DNA of 64,000 nt, taken from the NCBI RefSeq assembly GCF_024612015.1, contig NZ_CP102512.1:5084001-5148000 (forward strand), read 5' to 3'. Positions 34,658-43,058 of this stretch are shown piece after piece. Under the pieces are notes generated by a model. The model worked only from the letters and a program-made list of their open reading frames with translations, ran no database searches and had not been told where the DNA came from. Within the stretch, counting starts at the first letter, position 1. The number at the start of each line of letters is the position of its first letter. The DNA is from Streptomyces sp. CA-210063. Its GTDB lineage: Bacteria > Actinomycetota > Actinomycetes > Streptomycetales > Streptomycetaceae. A program made the translations under genes and the position numbers.

Positions 34658-35521
34658 TCAGACCTTGCGGATCCGGTCGGCGATCTCCGGCCTCGCCGCG
34701 AACCCGGCCGCCTTGTACGTCGCGACGCCGCCGACGTTGGAGCTCGGCGTGCACACGCGCACGCTCGACGAGCCCATCTCCCGCAGTGCGGCCGCCCCGG
34801 CGACGGTGATCGCCCGGCCATAGCCGCGGCCGCGGTGGTCCGCATGGACGCCCATCGGCTCGACCAGTCCCGGCTTCCCCGGGCCGGCCGACCAGACGGT
34901 CACCACCGCCACGGGGTTGCCCTGGTCGTAAGCACCCAGGCATCGGGCGTCGGCGTAGAACGGTCCCGCGGACATCTCGTGCCGGTACTCGCGCGTGGGC
35001 TTCGTCGTGTTGAACGCGGACCGCAGCACGGCGGCGAAGTCCTGTGCCTGCTCCAGGCCGATCGCCTTGATCCACACACCGGGGTCCTCCACCGCTTCGG
35101 CGAGGTCGCGGAAGAGCGGCGTCCACGGCTCGTCGACACCCCAGCCCTCCTTGGTCAACAGATCGTGGAGCAGCAGGCCCTGCGGCGCCTCGATGAACAC
35201 CGCTCCTTCCGGCAGCACGCCGCGCTCAGGCAGCGAGAAGTCCTCGACGAGCCGCCGCGCCAAGTCCTCGTCCTGGAAAGCGTCGGGAGCGACCGTCATC
35301 CGCACCAGCGTCGGCGAATCCAGCATCCCGACAGCGAGGATCCGTCCGTCCCGGCTCCAGGTCCGAACCGCCGCGGCCGTCTCGGCCGTTCCGAACCGGT
35401 AGTTCCAGCCGATGTCCCCGGGATGCAGCTGCATCGGCGCTTCGTCATGCTGCCACTCCCGCAGCGCCGCAAGAGCCTCGCGCACCCCGTCGGCCGTCGG
35501 CGTACTCAGCACAATCGTCAT
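34658..35521 (-). CDS. GNAT-family N-acetyltransferase
   Basis: This 287-aa protein carries a C-terminal GNAT domain with the acetyl-CoA site VHADHRGRGYGRAITVAGAAALREMG and SNVGGVATYKAAGF. The N-terminal half resembles a second, degenerate GNAT-like fold, as in tandem-GNAT proteins. The substrate is unknown. ATG at 35521 is chosen; the frame is open to 35764 but that part overlaps the next acetyltransferase gene. Confidence 0.82.
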   Translation of the reverse strand: MTIVLSTPTADGVREALAALREWQHDEAPMQLHPGDIGWNYRFGTAETAAAVRTWSRDGRILAVGMLDSPTLVRMTVAPDAFQDEDLARRLVEDFSLPERGVLPEGAVFIEAPQGLLLHDLLTKEGWGVDEPWTPLFRDLAEAVEDPGVWIKAIGLEQAQDFAAVLRSAFNTTKPTREYRHEMSAGPFYADARCLGAYDQGNPVAVVTVWSAGPGKPGLVEPMGVHADHRGRGYGRAITVAGAAALREMGSSSVRVCTPSSNVGGVATYKAAGFAARPEIADRIRKV

Positions 35522-35639
35522 AGCCGGGATCTGACACCCCGTCTCGGTGGCATGCAACCGATTAACTGACCATGCGCTTCGGGGTGATGGTGGCGGGAGG
35601 TCGATGGCGAGTCCGGTCCCGGCGAGGATGCCGTCGGCT

Positions 35640-36128
35640 TCAGCGCAGGGCGAGGACCATGACGTCGTACAGCGGGGAGTCAGGGAACGGCAGCTTCTCC
35701 CCCGCATGCTCGTACCCCCAGGTCTCGTACATGACCCGCAACCGCGGCCGCTCCCGGCGTACAAGCAGTTCAGCGCGCTTTTCCTGTCGCTGGCTCATCA
35801 ACTCGTCGTGCATGACCCGGGAGATGCCGCGCTTACGCCACCGCTCGCGGAGCATGTTCTCGCACAGCTTGAACGTCGACACGTCATCGCGAGCCGTGAA
35901 CCCGTAGGTGAAGCCGGCCACGTCACCACCGACATCGGCGACGACGCACCCCCAGCCACCAGCTGCGACATGACCTTCCAACCGTTCCTCGAAACGCTCC
36001 ATGGAGAAGAACGGATTGGTGGCGATGTCCTCCGCGTACACGTCGGCGTACACATCCAGGAGGGTTCCGCGGATCTCCGCCAGTTGTGCGCCGGTGTAGT
36101 AGCTGGTCGTCAGCAGGTCTACGGTCAT
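35640..36128 (-). CDS. GNAT-family acetyltransferase-like protein
   Basis: This 162-aa protein has a GNAT-like core (GWGCVVADVGGDVAGFTYGFTA, LCENMLRERWRKRGISRVMHDELMSQR, LRVMYETWGYEHAGEKLPF). The acetyl-CoA loop reads RERWRKRGISR and is less canonical than in its neighbour. It overlaps the XRE/TPR regulator by 4 bp and is co-transcribed with it, a frequent Streptomyces pairing. The substrate is unknown. Confidence 0.8.
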   Translation of the reverse strand: MTVDLLTTSYYTGAQLAEIRGTLLDVYADVYAEDIATNPFFSMERFEERLEGHVAAGGWGCVVADVGGDVAGFTYGFTARDDVSTFKLCENMLRERWRKRGISRVMHDELMSQRQEKRAELLVRRERPRLRVMYETWGYEHAGEKLPFPDSPLYDVMVLALR

Positions 36129-37405
36129 GGGGCCACCGCCTCGTATCGTTCGGAAAATTCCATCGCATCAGGTGCAGCACGGTCGACCAGTTCGTCCCGT
36201 AGCTGCCTCAGGCGTCCGCCGATCCGGGGACTGTGTACCTCCGGCAGAAGTGCGAGTGCTTCGTTGCCGACCGCCACGGCCTCCTCCAATTCGCCAGCCG
36301 CTGACAGGGCGCGACCGAGACGCACGTGGGAGGCAAGTTGATTACGCCGGTACGGGCCCGACTGCACGGCACGCAGGGACGCGCGGGCAGCGCCGACAGC
36401 CTTGTCGTACTGCCCCAGGTCCATAAAGCACAGGGCCGCCGTGGCTGACAACTCGCCGACGTTGTAGAACGCCAGCCATCTCTGCGGTTCGACCGGCTCC
36501 CGGTCGAACTCCTTCTCGACGCGTAACAGGGACCGTGCGCACCAGCCGGACTCACCCTGAAGCGCGTGCCCCTGGGCAACCCGCGAATGCAGCAGCGACG
36601 ACAGTTGCCCGTCCCTGCGCCCCCTGGTCTCCTCCAGCGCCGCGCGAGCGATCGAGACGGCCTCACCGCCATGTCCCAACTGCCATGCCTGGTGCGACAT
36701 CGACGACCAGATCCGAGCCTGGAGCGGCTTGTCCCGGCCCAGCAGGGCGTAGCGCAACCCGGCATCCCACCAACGTCGGGCCTTGTCCTGCTGACCCGCG
36801 TCGAAGGCGAACCACCCGGCGCTGGTGGCCATTTCACCGAGCGCTCGGTGGAGACGCACCTCCACGTTTCCGCCGTACGTGCAGCGACGGGCAGCATCTT
36901 CTACGTACTTGATGTACCGCGCCGCGATGTCCGACAGCTGCCCTCCCCCGTGCACGTCGTCGATCTGGTGAAGCCTCGCGGCGGCGGCCTGCACACGGTC
37001 CACGTCGCTCACACCGAGCCGCCCCGACTCCGGCAGCGGCGGCAGGGCGAGCAGACTTCCGGTCAGGCCGATGATGAACTGACGGCGTCGCACGGGCACA
37101 TCCTGGGGCGGGGTGCGGGTTCTCCTCCGCACGGTAACTCCCTCGCCCTGTGAGGCGGGAGCCCGAAAACCGAGTTCTTCGGCGGGCCGGCCGAACACCT
37201 CCTCCAGCGGGATACGGCTGCGGTCCCTCAGCCAGGAGACCCTTCCGCTCAGCCAGTAACCGACGAGGCGCGCGCTGCAATTGCCGGGCTGACGGGTGGT
37301 CCGCTCTGCCGCCGCGTTCACAGCCTCCGCGAGGCCTTCCCTCGTGAACCCGTACTCGGTCATGAGCCGTCGCAGCGTGAGATTCGGCTGGTGTTGAGCC
37401 GACAT
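36125..37405 (-). CDS. XRE-type regulator with TPR domain
   Basis: This 426-aa protein has an N-terminal helix-turn-helix (LTLRRLMTEYGFTREGLAEAVNAAAER, then SARLVGYWLSGR), a central basic-hydrophobic segment VRRRQFIIGLTGSLLALPPLP resembling an export signal, and a C-terminal TPR-like region (150-420) with many paired helices such as AALCFMDLGQYDKAVGAARASLRAV. Streptomyces has many such orphan regulators. Codon 294 is TTA (36524-36526 on the minus strand), so it may be bldA-dependent like the lanthipeptide genes on the other side of the divergent promoter. The ATG at 37405 is chosen over in-frame upstream starts. Confidence 0.82.
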   Translation of the reverse strand: MSAQHQPNLTLRRLMTEYGFTREGLAEAVNAAAERTTRQPGNCSARLVGYWLSGRVSWLRDRSRIPLEEVFGRPAEELGFRAPASQGEGVTVRRRTRTPPQDVPVRRRQFIIGLTGSLLALPPLPESGRLGVSDVDRVQAAAARLHQIDDVHGGGQLSDIAARYIKYVEDAARRCTYGGNVEVRLHRALGEMATSAGWFAFDAGQQDKARRWWDAGLRYALLGRDKPLQARIWSSMSHQAWQLGHGGEAVSIARAALEETRGRRDGQLSSLLHSRVAQGHALQGESGWCARSLLRVEKEFDREPVEPQRWLAFYNVGELSATAALCFMDLGQYDKAVGAARASLRAVQSGPYRRNQLASHVRLGRALSAAGELEEAVAVGNEALALLPEVHSPRIGGRLRQLRDELVDRAAPDAMEFSERYEAVAP

Positions 37406-37616
37406 GAGCCCTCCGTCCCCACAATGACGAACCCACCGTAGCGACATGGAAGCGCACCGTGAAACAGAAGTTTCCCGCTCCCGTGAAGTGGTCCGCCCCG
37501 AACTTTCCTTTTCTCCTCCATCACGGGAACGGGACCGTGGAATCCGCACGGAACAACGCCATACCCCGGCGAGGCGGCTACCTCCCGGGGCACGGCCGAC
37601 TGCAATGGAGTCGACA

Positions 37617-37949
37617 ATGCACTGTGTATCACGGGCAATCGTGTGGGTGAGAAGGGTGCTCTTCGGACCGCCCCACCCCGACTACGACACGGCCCGCGAC
37701 ACGGCCGTCCCCGCAACTCCTACAACACTCCCGGGCCTGTCTCTTCGCACCCCCTCACCCGAGATGTGGGCCGCGATCCTCGCCAGCGCACGTCGCCGCC
37801 GCACCTCACGCCCGTGGCCGCCCACCGTCCTACCCGCCATCTCCGCCGACGACATCACGAGCACGCTCGTAGGCACCTATCTCCTGGCGCCTGAGGTACA
37901 CCAACGCGCTCGCGCCGCAGCACGGTTCGCAGAGGAGGCGTGCCGATGA
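37617..37949 (+). CDS. Small protein of unknown function, first of a coupled trio
   Basis: This 110-aa protein is not one I recognise. It begins MHCVSRAIVWVRRVLFGPPHPDYD and has a helical C-terminus (LLAPEVHQRARAAARFAEEACR). ATG at 37617 has GGAG six bases upstream; ATG at 37605 lacks one. It is divergent from the XRE regulator and overlaps the next gene by 4 bp (ATGA). Confidence 0.62.
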   Translation: MHCVSRAIVWVRRVLFGPPHPDYDTARDTAVPATPTTLPGLSLRTPSPEMWAAILASARRRRTSRPWPPTVLPAISADDITSTLVGTYLLAPEVHQRARAAARFAEEACR

Positions 37950-38146
37950 CCGACGTCCATAACGGGCGGCCCGCCGCACCTCCTGCCGAGATCCCCATGC
38001 TCCGCGCCTACCGGCTGTGGTTCGAGCACACCCGCAAGTGCGCCAGCGGCTGCAAGGGCACCCCCAAGGCCCAGGACGGCTGCGAGGACGGACGCCAACT
38101 CTGGGGCACCTACCGCCTCACCCGAATCGGGAAGGCGACGTCATGA
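37946..38146 (+). CDS. Small Cys-containing protein, second of trio
   Basis: This 66-aa protein has LRAYRLWFEHTRKCASGCKGTPKAQDGCEDGRQLWGTYRL, with three Cys and a His that could bind zinc. Similar short proteins occur beside XRE regulators in actinomycetes; the function is unknown. ATG overlaps the upstream stop, and its own stop overlaps the next start, so the three genes are coupled. Confidence 0.62.
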   Translation: MTDVHNGRPAAPPAEIPMLRAYRLWFEHTRKCASGCKGTPKAQDGCEDGRQLWGTYRLTRIGKATS

Positions 38147-38403
38147 GCTGGACCATCGAGCGCACTCCAGGGCAACCCGTGCGCCGCACTGGCAACGAAC
38201 ATCTCGCCGTACCCCTGCGGCTCTTCCTCGCCGGCGGGCACGCCACGGACACCGAGCTGACCCTCACCCTCGTCGAAGCCGAACATCTGCACGCCGCCCT
38301 GTGCCGCGCCCTCGACGGCCAGCCAGCGCCCCCGGCCGCACCGGACTGCCGACAGGCAGTTCAGGCCTCGCCCGGAATCGCCCACATTATGAGCCGCGCG
38401 TAA
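38143..38403 (+). CDS. Small protein of unknown function, third of trio
   Basis: This 86-aa protein (MSWTIERTPGQPVRRTGNEHLAVPLRLFLAGG..., then TLTLVEAEHLHAALCRALDG) has no family I recognise. It follows by ATGA overlap. The trio lies 5' of the lanthipeptide precursor with a hairpin between, so co-regulation is possible but unproven. Confidence 0.6.
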   Translation: MSWTIERTPGQPVRRTGNEHLAVPLRLFLAGGHATDTELTLTLVEAEHLHAALCRALDGQPAPPAAPDCRQAVQASPGIAHIMSRA

Positions 38404-38435
38404 CCCCTACGAGCGGAAGGACCGTCGGGCCGAAC

Positions 38436-38470
38436 CCTCGACAGGCGCCGTCAAAGGGTTCCTGTCGAGG
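38436..38470. promoter_or_regulatory. 10-bp inverted repeat between small-gene trio and lanA
   Basis: CCTCGACAGG (38436-38445) and CCTGTCGAGG (38461-38470) form a perfect stem with a 15-base loop. It could end the trio's transcript or be an operator. The rest of the 262-bp gap to lanA contains the palindrome TTGCATGCAA (38570-38579) and presumably the lanA promoter. Confidence 0.5.
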
Positions 38471-38665
38471 ATGGCCGACACGCAGGTCGCAGGTCGTAGA
38501 CCGTCCGCCGGGCGAGCCAGCCTGCATGACGGTTCCTTGGCGTGCCTGACGCGGTATCCGCGCAGCCAGTTGCATGCAAGTCCTTGGCAGCCGGGTGCGG
38601 GGGTCCCGCGCTCCCCCGTCCGCGCCTCCCGTGGACGGCCCAACCATCCCTTCGGAGGTACTGGA

Positions 38666-38812
38666 ATGGCAATCGCGACGACCGAGACGGCACCAATCAC
38701 CGACGACTGGCAGCTCACCATCGCGATCACGGACGCGCCGATGCCGGTAGCCGAGGACTGCGACACCAGCGACGGGTGCGAGTCCACCTGCGCCTCCTCC
38801 TGCACGAGCTGA
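38666..38812 (+). CDS. lanA: FxLD-type lanthipeptide precursor peptide
   Basis: This 48-aa peptide has a leader of about 28 residues with DDWQLTIAIT, a variant of the F-x-L-D leader motif in which F is W and D is T, and a core with four Cys (C32, C38, C42, C46) and eight Ser/Thr (VAEDCDTSDGCESTCASSCTS). The core pattern DGC-x-x-TC-x-x-x-C matches FxLD-family precursors. LanB would dehydrate Ser/Thr and LanC would close thioether rings. Residues D36-G37 form the Asp-Gly pair most prone to succinimide formation, so D36 is a candidate target for the PCMT-like methyltransferase. A GGAGG site is seven bases before the ATG. Confidence 0.88.
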   Translation: MAIATTETAPITDDWQLTIAITDAPMPVAEDCDTSDGCESTCASSCTS

Positions 38813-38885
38813 CCCACACGTCGGAACCGGTGTGGGCATGGCCTACCGCCCTGCCCACACCGACCTAGCCGAACGGGAACCCACG

Positions 38886-41800
38886 ATGAGGCAGACGAGA
38901 CTGCTCCAACGCAGTGACGCGCTCCTGCTGCGGGCCGCTGTCCTCCCGCTCACCACCCAGCAGACCCGCTGGCCCACCCTGGACGATCCGCCCGACTGCC
39001 GCCGGTGGCTTGCTGATATCTGGGCGCGCCCGCCGTTCGCTGCCGCAGTACGGGCTGCGTCTCCCCAACTCGCGCGAGCCGTCCACCACATCCTTGAGGA
39101 CGCCGACGTCCAACCGAAGCGGTTACGGAAGGCGACGACTGCAGTCGCCCGGTACCTCCTGCGCGCCGCTGGACGCCCCACGCCGTTCGGTCTGTTCGCC
39201 GGCGTGACCCCCGCGGAATCTGGTTCTGCCGAGGCCCGAGTGGGTACCGGCCATCGTGCCATCGCCCGCCCGGACACGCTCTGGCTCGACCATGTCCGCC
39301 GCGACCTCCAGCGGCGTCCTGACGTCCTTTCCCGCCTGACCTTGCAGGTCAACGACCTGGCAACCAGGCACGGCGACGTGTTGATGCTGCCCCTGTCCGG
39401 CGGCCGTATCGCGAGCGTTCCCATCACACGACCGCTCGCTACGGTCCTCGCGCTGGCCACGCGACACCCTGTTCCGTGCCAGGAGATCACCGATCAACTG
39501 ATCGCGCTGGGCGGCACGGCGGATCAGATCGCACGGCTCCTCACGGACACGTTGGAGGCGAGCTTTCTGATCAGCGACCTGTCAGCGCCACTGACGGAGC
39601 CTGACCCGTTGGGGCACATGCTGAGTGTCCTACGTTCCCACATGGATCACCTGAAGCCCGAAACAGCCGGTGTGCTCGACGACTTGGCCGCTGTTTGTCG
39701 GCTGCTCGCCGAGCATGACGTGGCAGACGATCCGGCCGCTGCACAGGTGCTGCGCGATACGGCCGAGCAGCGCATGAACGGCATCAGCGACCGAGGCCGG
39801 GTGCGACTCAGTGTCGACCTACGACTCGACGCGAGGGTTCGCATCCCAACGCCGCTGCTGGAGGAGGCCGAGCGAGCTGCGGTGGCGCTGCTCCGACTGA
39901 CCCGGAACGTGGGCGAGAAGCCTCTGTGGGCTGCGTACCACGGCCTGTTCTGGGAGCGGTACGGCGCCGGAAGCCTGATCCCGCTTCAGGATGCGGTCGA
40001 TCTGGCCGCTGGGGTGGGCCTGCCGGCCGACTTTCCGATGTCGCTGTGGCCAGAGATCACGTCGAAGGCACTTCCGCGCGATGAGCTGCTGATGGCGAGG
40101 GCGTGGCAGGCGGCGCTCACCGGCGCCCGGGAGATCCGACTCACGGACGCGGACCTCGATGAACTGTGCGCCCACACCAGCCGCGACGACGAGGCCATCG
40201 CCCCGCACGTCGAGATGGCGGTGCGCGTGCACGCGACGTCGACGCAGGCCCTGGACCAAGGTGAGTTCACCGTGTCCGTACGTCCCGCCTGGAGCACCGG
40301 CACGCTCACCGGCCGGTTCGCCACCGCCCTCCCCGACAGCGGCCTCGACGAGGTGTATCGACGGCTGCCCACCCTGGTCGACGGCGCTCTACCCGCCCAG
40401 CTCTCCTTCGCACCGCTCCATCCGCACGCCGAAAACGTAGCCCGCATCCCAGCTCTACTGTCGTACGTGATTCCCGTTGGCGAGCACCGGGACCCGGCCA
40501 ACGATCTGATCCCGCTCGATGACCTGGCGGTGATGTCGACGAGCAAACGGCTGCACCTGGTGTGCATCTCGCGGCGCCGTGTCGTCGAGCCGGTCGTCCT
40601 GCACCCGCTCGCGCTGGAGAAGCAGGCCCCGCCTATCGCCCGATTCATCGCTCTGTTGGGGCGCGGCTTCGCCACCGCGTGGACTCAGTTCGACTGGGGA
40701 CCTCTCGCGGCAGGGATGCCGTACTTACCGCGGGTCCGCTACCGCAAGTCGATCCTCTCCCCGGCCCGTTGGCGCCTGGCCGACGCCGACCTTCCGCCGG
40801 GGCCCTTCCAACCTGCCTGGCAGTCGGCCATGGCCGACTGGGCACGGATGTGGAAGTGCCCGCAACTCGTCGAGCTGCGGGACGACGACCGCACCCTGCG
40901 CCTGGACCTGAGCGAACCACTGCACGCCCGCCTCCTCCACAGCCACCTCCGGCGCCACGGCAACGCCGAACTGCTCGAAGCCCCCGACGAACAGGCCTTC
41001 GGCTGGATCGGCCACGCCCACGAACTCACGCTGCCGCTCACTTCGACCCGGCCGCCCCTGCCCCACCCCGACCTGACGTCAGCCCCGATCGTGACCAACC
41101 GGATGCTGCCGATGCCAGGTGACCCCCAACAGCCGTGGGTACAAGCCAAGTTGTTCACCCACCCGACGCTCATGGATCAGATCCTCACCCGCGGTCTGCC
41201 CGGCCTTCTCGGACCGCTGGGCGGCCCCAACAGCTGGTTCGTGCGCTACCGCACCGCGCAGGAGGAGGACCACCTCCGGCTGCGCATCGCCGCGCACAGC
41301 CCAGGGGAACACACGGCGGTGATACGGGCCGTCGCGCGCTGGGCCGCGAACCTACAGAGGGAATCCCTCATCTCCCGGCTCGTCTTCGACGGATACCGGC
41401 CCGAGTTCGGCCGCTACGGCACCGGACCGGCGTTGGAATCCGCCGAGGCCGTGTTCGTTGCCGACAGCGACGCGGCCCGGACCGCACTCACCGACCTGCC
41501 AGGCCTTGACCGGCACGTGCTGTGCGCACTCGGAATGATCGACACCGCCCGCGGACTCCTCGGTGGCGAGGAAGGCGTCCACTGGCTGGCCACCACACCC
41601 GCTCGTGGCCAGGGCCTGCTCAGCGTCACCCGCCAGACGCTTCACCACACCCGTACTGAAGCCGTCCCACAACGCCCAACCAGGACACCCCGCCTGTCCG
41701 CAGCGTACGAACAGCGCCGCATCGCCCTCACCGAGTACCGATCCCATCTCACCGACGAGCAGACTGGTCCGGTGCTGGAGTCGCTACTGCACATGCACCA

Positions 41801-41900
41801 CAACCGCATCATGGGCCCGGGCCGCGAAGCCGAGGCAGCATGCCGACATGCCGCCCGGCAGGCATGCCGCTCCCTCCTGGCGCAGGGGGCAGCACGGTGA
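38886..41900 (+). CDS. lanB: Class I lanthipeptide dehydratase LanB (full length)
   Basis: This 1004-aa enzyme uses glutamyl-tRNA to glutamylate Ser/Thr of the precursor and then eliminates glutamate to form dehydroamino acids. The N-terminal glutamylation part (MRQTRLLQRSDALLLRAAVLP, RAAGRPTPFGLFAGVTP) is fused to a C-terminal elimination (SpaB_C) domain from about 760 (WVQAKLFTHPTLMDQILTRGLPGLLG, WFVRYRTAQEEDHLRLRI). Codons 80 (39123-39125) and 614 (40725-40727) are TTA, suggesting bldA-dependent translation. It begins 73 bp after lanA and overlaps lanC by 4 bp. Confidence 0.93.
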   Translation: MRQTRLLQRSDALLLRAAVLPLTTQQTRWPTLDDPPDCRRWLADIWARPPFAAAVRAASPQLARAVHHILEDADVQPKRLRKATTAVARYLLRAAGRPTPFGLFAGVTPAESGSAEARVGTGHRAIARPDTLWLDHVRRDLQRRPDVLSRLTLQVNDLATRHGDVLMLPLSGGRIASVPITRPLATVLALATRHPVPCQEITDQLIALGGTADQIARLLTDTLEASFLISDLSAPLTEPDPLGHMLSVLRSHMDHLKPETAGVLDDLAAVCRLLAEHDVADDPAAAQVLRDTAEQRMNGISDRGRVRLSVDLRLDARVRIPTPLLEEAERAAVALLRLTRNVGEKPLWAAYHGLFWERYGAGSLIPLQDAVDLAAGVGLPADFPMSLWPEITSKALPRDELLMARAWQAALTGAREIRLTDADLDELCAHTSRDDEAIAPHVEMAVRVHATSTQALDQGEFTVSVRPAWSTGTLTGRFATALPDSGLDEVYRRLPTLVDGALPAQLSFAPLHPHAENVARIPALLSYVIPVGEHRDPANDLIPLDDLAVMSTSKRLHLVCISRRRVVEPVVLHPLALEKQAPPIARFIALLGRGFATAWTQFDWGPLAAGMPYLPRVRYRKSILSPARWRLADADLPPGPFQPAWQSAMADWARMWKCPQLVELRDDDRTLRLDLSEPLHARLLHSHLRRHGNAELLEAPDEQAFGWIGHAHELTLPLTSTRPPLPHPDLTSAPIVTNRMLPMPGDPQQPWVQAKLFTHPTLMDQILTRGLPGLLGPLGGPNSWFVRYRTAQEEDHLRLRIAAHSPGEHTAVIRAVARWAANLQRESLISRLVFDGYRPEFGRYGTGPALESAEAVFVADSDAARTALTDLPGLDRHVLCALGMIDTARGLLGGEEGVHWLATTPARGQGLLSVTRQTLHHTRTEAVPQRPTRTPRLSAAYEQRRIALTEYRSHLTDEQTGPVLESLLHMHHNRIMGPGREAEAACRHAARQACRSLLAQGAAR

Positions 41901-43048
41901 GCGACTTCGTGCACGACCTGGGTCGCGGCCTCGCCGGGACCGCCCTCTACCAGGCAGTCCTTGCCCGGGACAGCGGGCAGTGGGACACAGTGGCCACCAC
42001 CACAGCGACTCTGGCGGGACAACCGGTGGCCGTCCATCCCGCTGGTGCGAGCCTCTATCGCGGGGCACCGGCCGTGGCCTACGTCCTCCAGACAGCGGGC
42101 CACCCGGCTTACCGCTCCGCACTCGGCAGCCTCGATGACGCGCTCGCCAAGCTCGTACGCACACGCCTCGCGGACGCTCATCGCCGAATGGAGACAGGCC
42201 GCCCACCACGCATGTGGGAGTACGACCTGATCTCAGGCCTGACGGGACTGGGTGCACTGCTTCTGCACCGAGGTACGCAACCGGCACTGCTCGACGATGT
42301 CCTGCGCTACCTGGTCCGCCTCCTCCAGCAGGCGATCACGGTCAACGGCGAGGAAGTACCGGGTTGGTGGACCTCGGACAGCCCGAGCGGTCGGACCGAC
42401 GCTGCTTGGCCAACAGGGCACGGCAACTTCGGCATGGCGCATGGTGTCGCCGGGCCCATCGCCCTCCTTGCCCTGAGCACTCGCGCCGGGCACACCACTG
42501 CCGGTCAACTCCCAGCCCTCACGGACATCTGCCGTCTGTTGGAAGAGCGAGCGCACTGCTTAACCAACGGCGCCGTCTCCTGGCCGGAGACCGTCACTCT
42601 CGACTCATGGATCAACAGATCACCCGTACCGGCCCGCCCCGGCAGACCATCTTGGTGCTATGGCACACCCGGCATCGCACGCGCCCTACAACTCGCGGCA
42701 ATCGAGTGTTCGCGTACGACGACCCAACGCCTGGCCGAGGACGCCCTCATGACCTGTGCCTCTGATCCCGAACAACTCGCCCACGTCGACAACGCCACGG
42801 TCTGCCACGGCTGGGCCGGAATCTGCCTCGCGGCAGAACGCTCGGCCGCCGACACAGCGCAGGACAGCGCACTCCGACGGGTTCTGCCGTCTCTCCACTC
42901 CCATTTCGCCACTCACGTGGCCAAGCACCCGCTCCCCGAGACCGCCGGACTCCTGACCGGTGCGGATGGAATCCTCCTCGCTCTCCACGACCTGAACGCC
43001 ACCCGCGCTACCGCCCCCGCTTGGGATACCTGTCTCCTCCTCGACTGA
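41897..43048 (+). CDS. lanC: Lanthipeptide cyclase LanC
   Basis: This 383-aa zinc enzyme adds Cys thiols to dehydroamino acids. The zinc ligands are C254 (WCYGTPG) and C303-H304 (VCHGWAG); the helix with GNFGMAHGVAGPIAL is the usual LanC repeat. GTG at 41897 overlaps the lanB stop. Codon 222 is TTA (42560-42562). The 10-bp gap to the methyltransferase keeps the operon tight. Confidence 0.92.
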   Translation: MSDFVHDLGRGLAGTALYQAVLARDSGQWDTVATTTATLAGQPVAVHPAGASLYRGAPAVAYVLQTAGHPAYRSALGSLDDALAKLVRTRLADAHRRMETGRPPRMWEYDLISGLTGLGALLLHRGTQPALLDDVLRYLVRLLQQAITVNGEEVPGWWTSDSPSGRTDAAWPTGHGNFGMAHGVAGPIALLALSTRAGHTTAGQLPALTDICRLLEERAHCLTNGAVSWPETVTLDSWINRSPVPARPGRPSWCYGTPGIARALQLAAIECSRTTTQRLAEDALMTCASDPEQLAHVDNATVCHGWAGICLAAERSAADTAQDSALRRVLPSLHSHFATHVAKHPLPETAGLLTGADGILLALHDLNATRATAPAWDTCLLLD

Positions 43049-43058
43049 AAGAGCCAAG

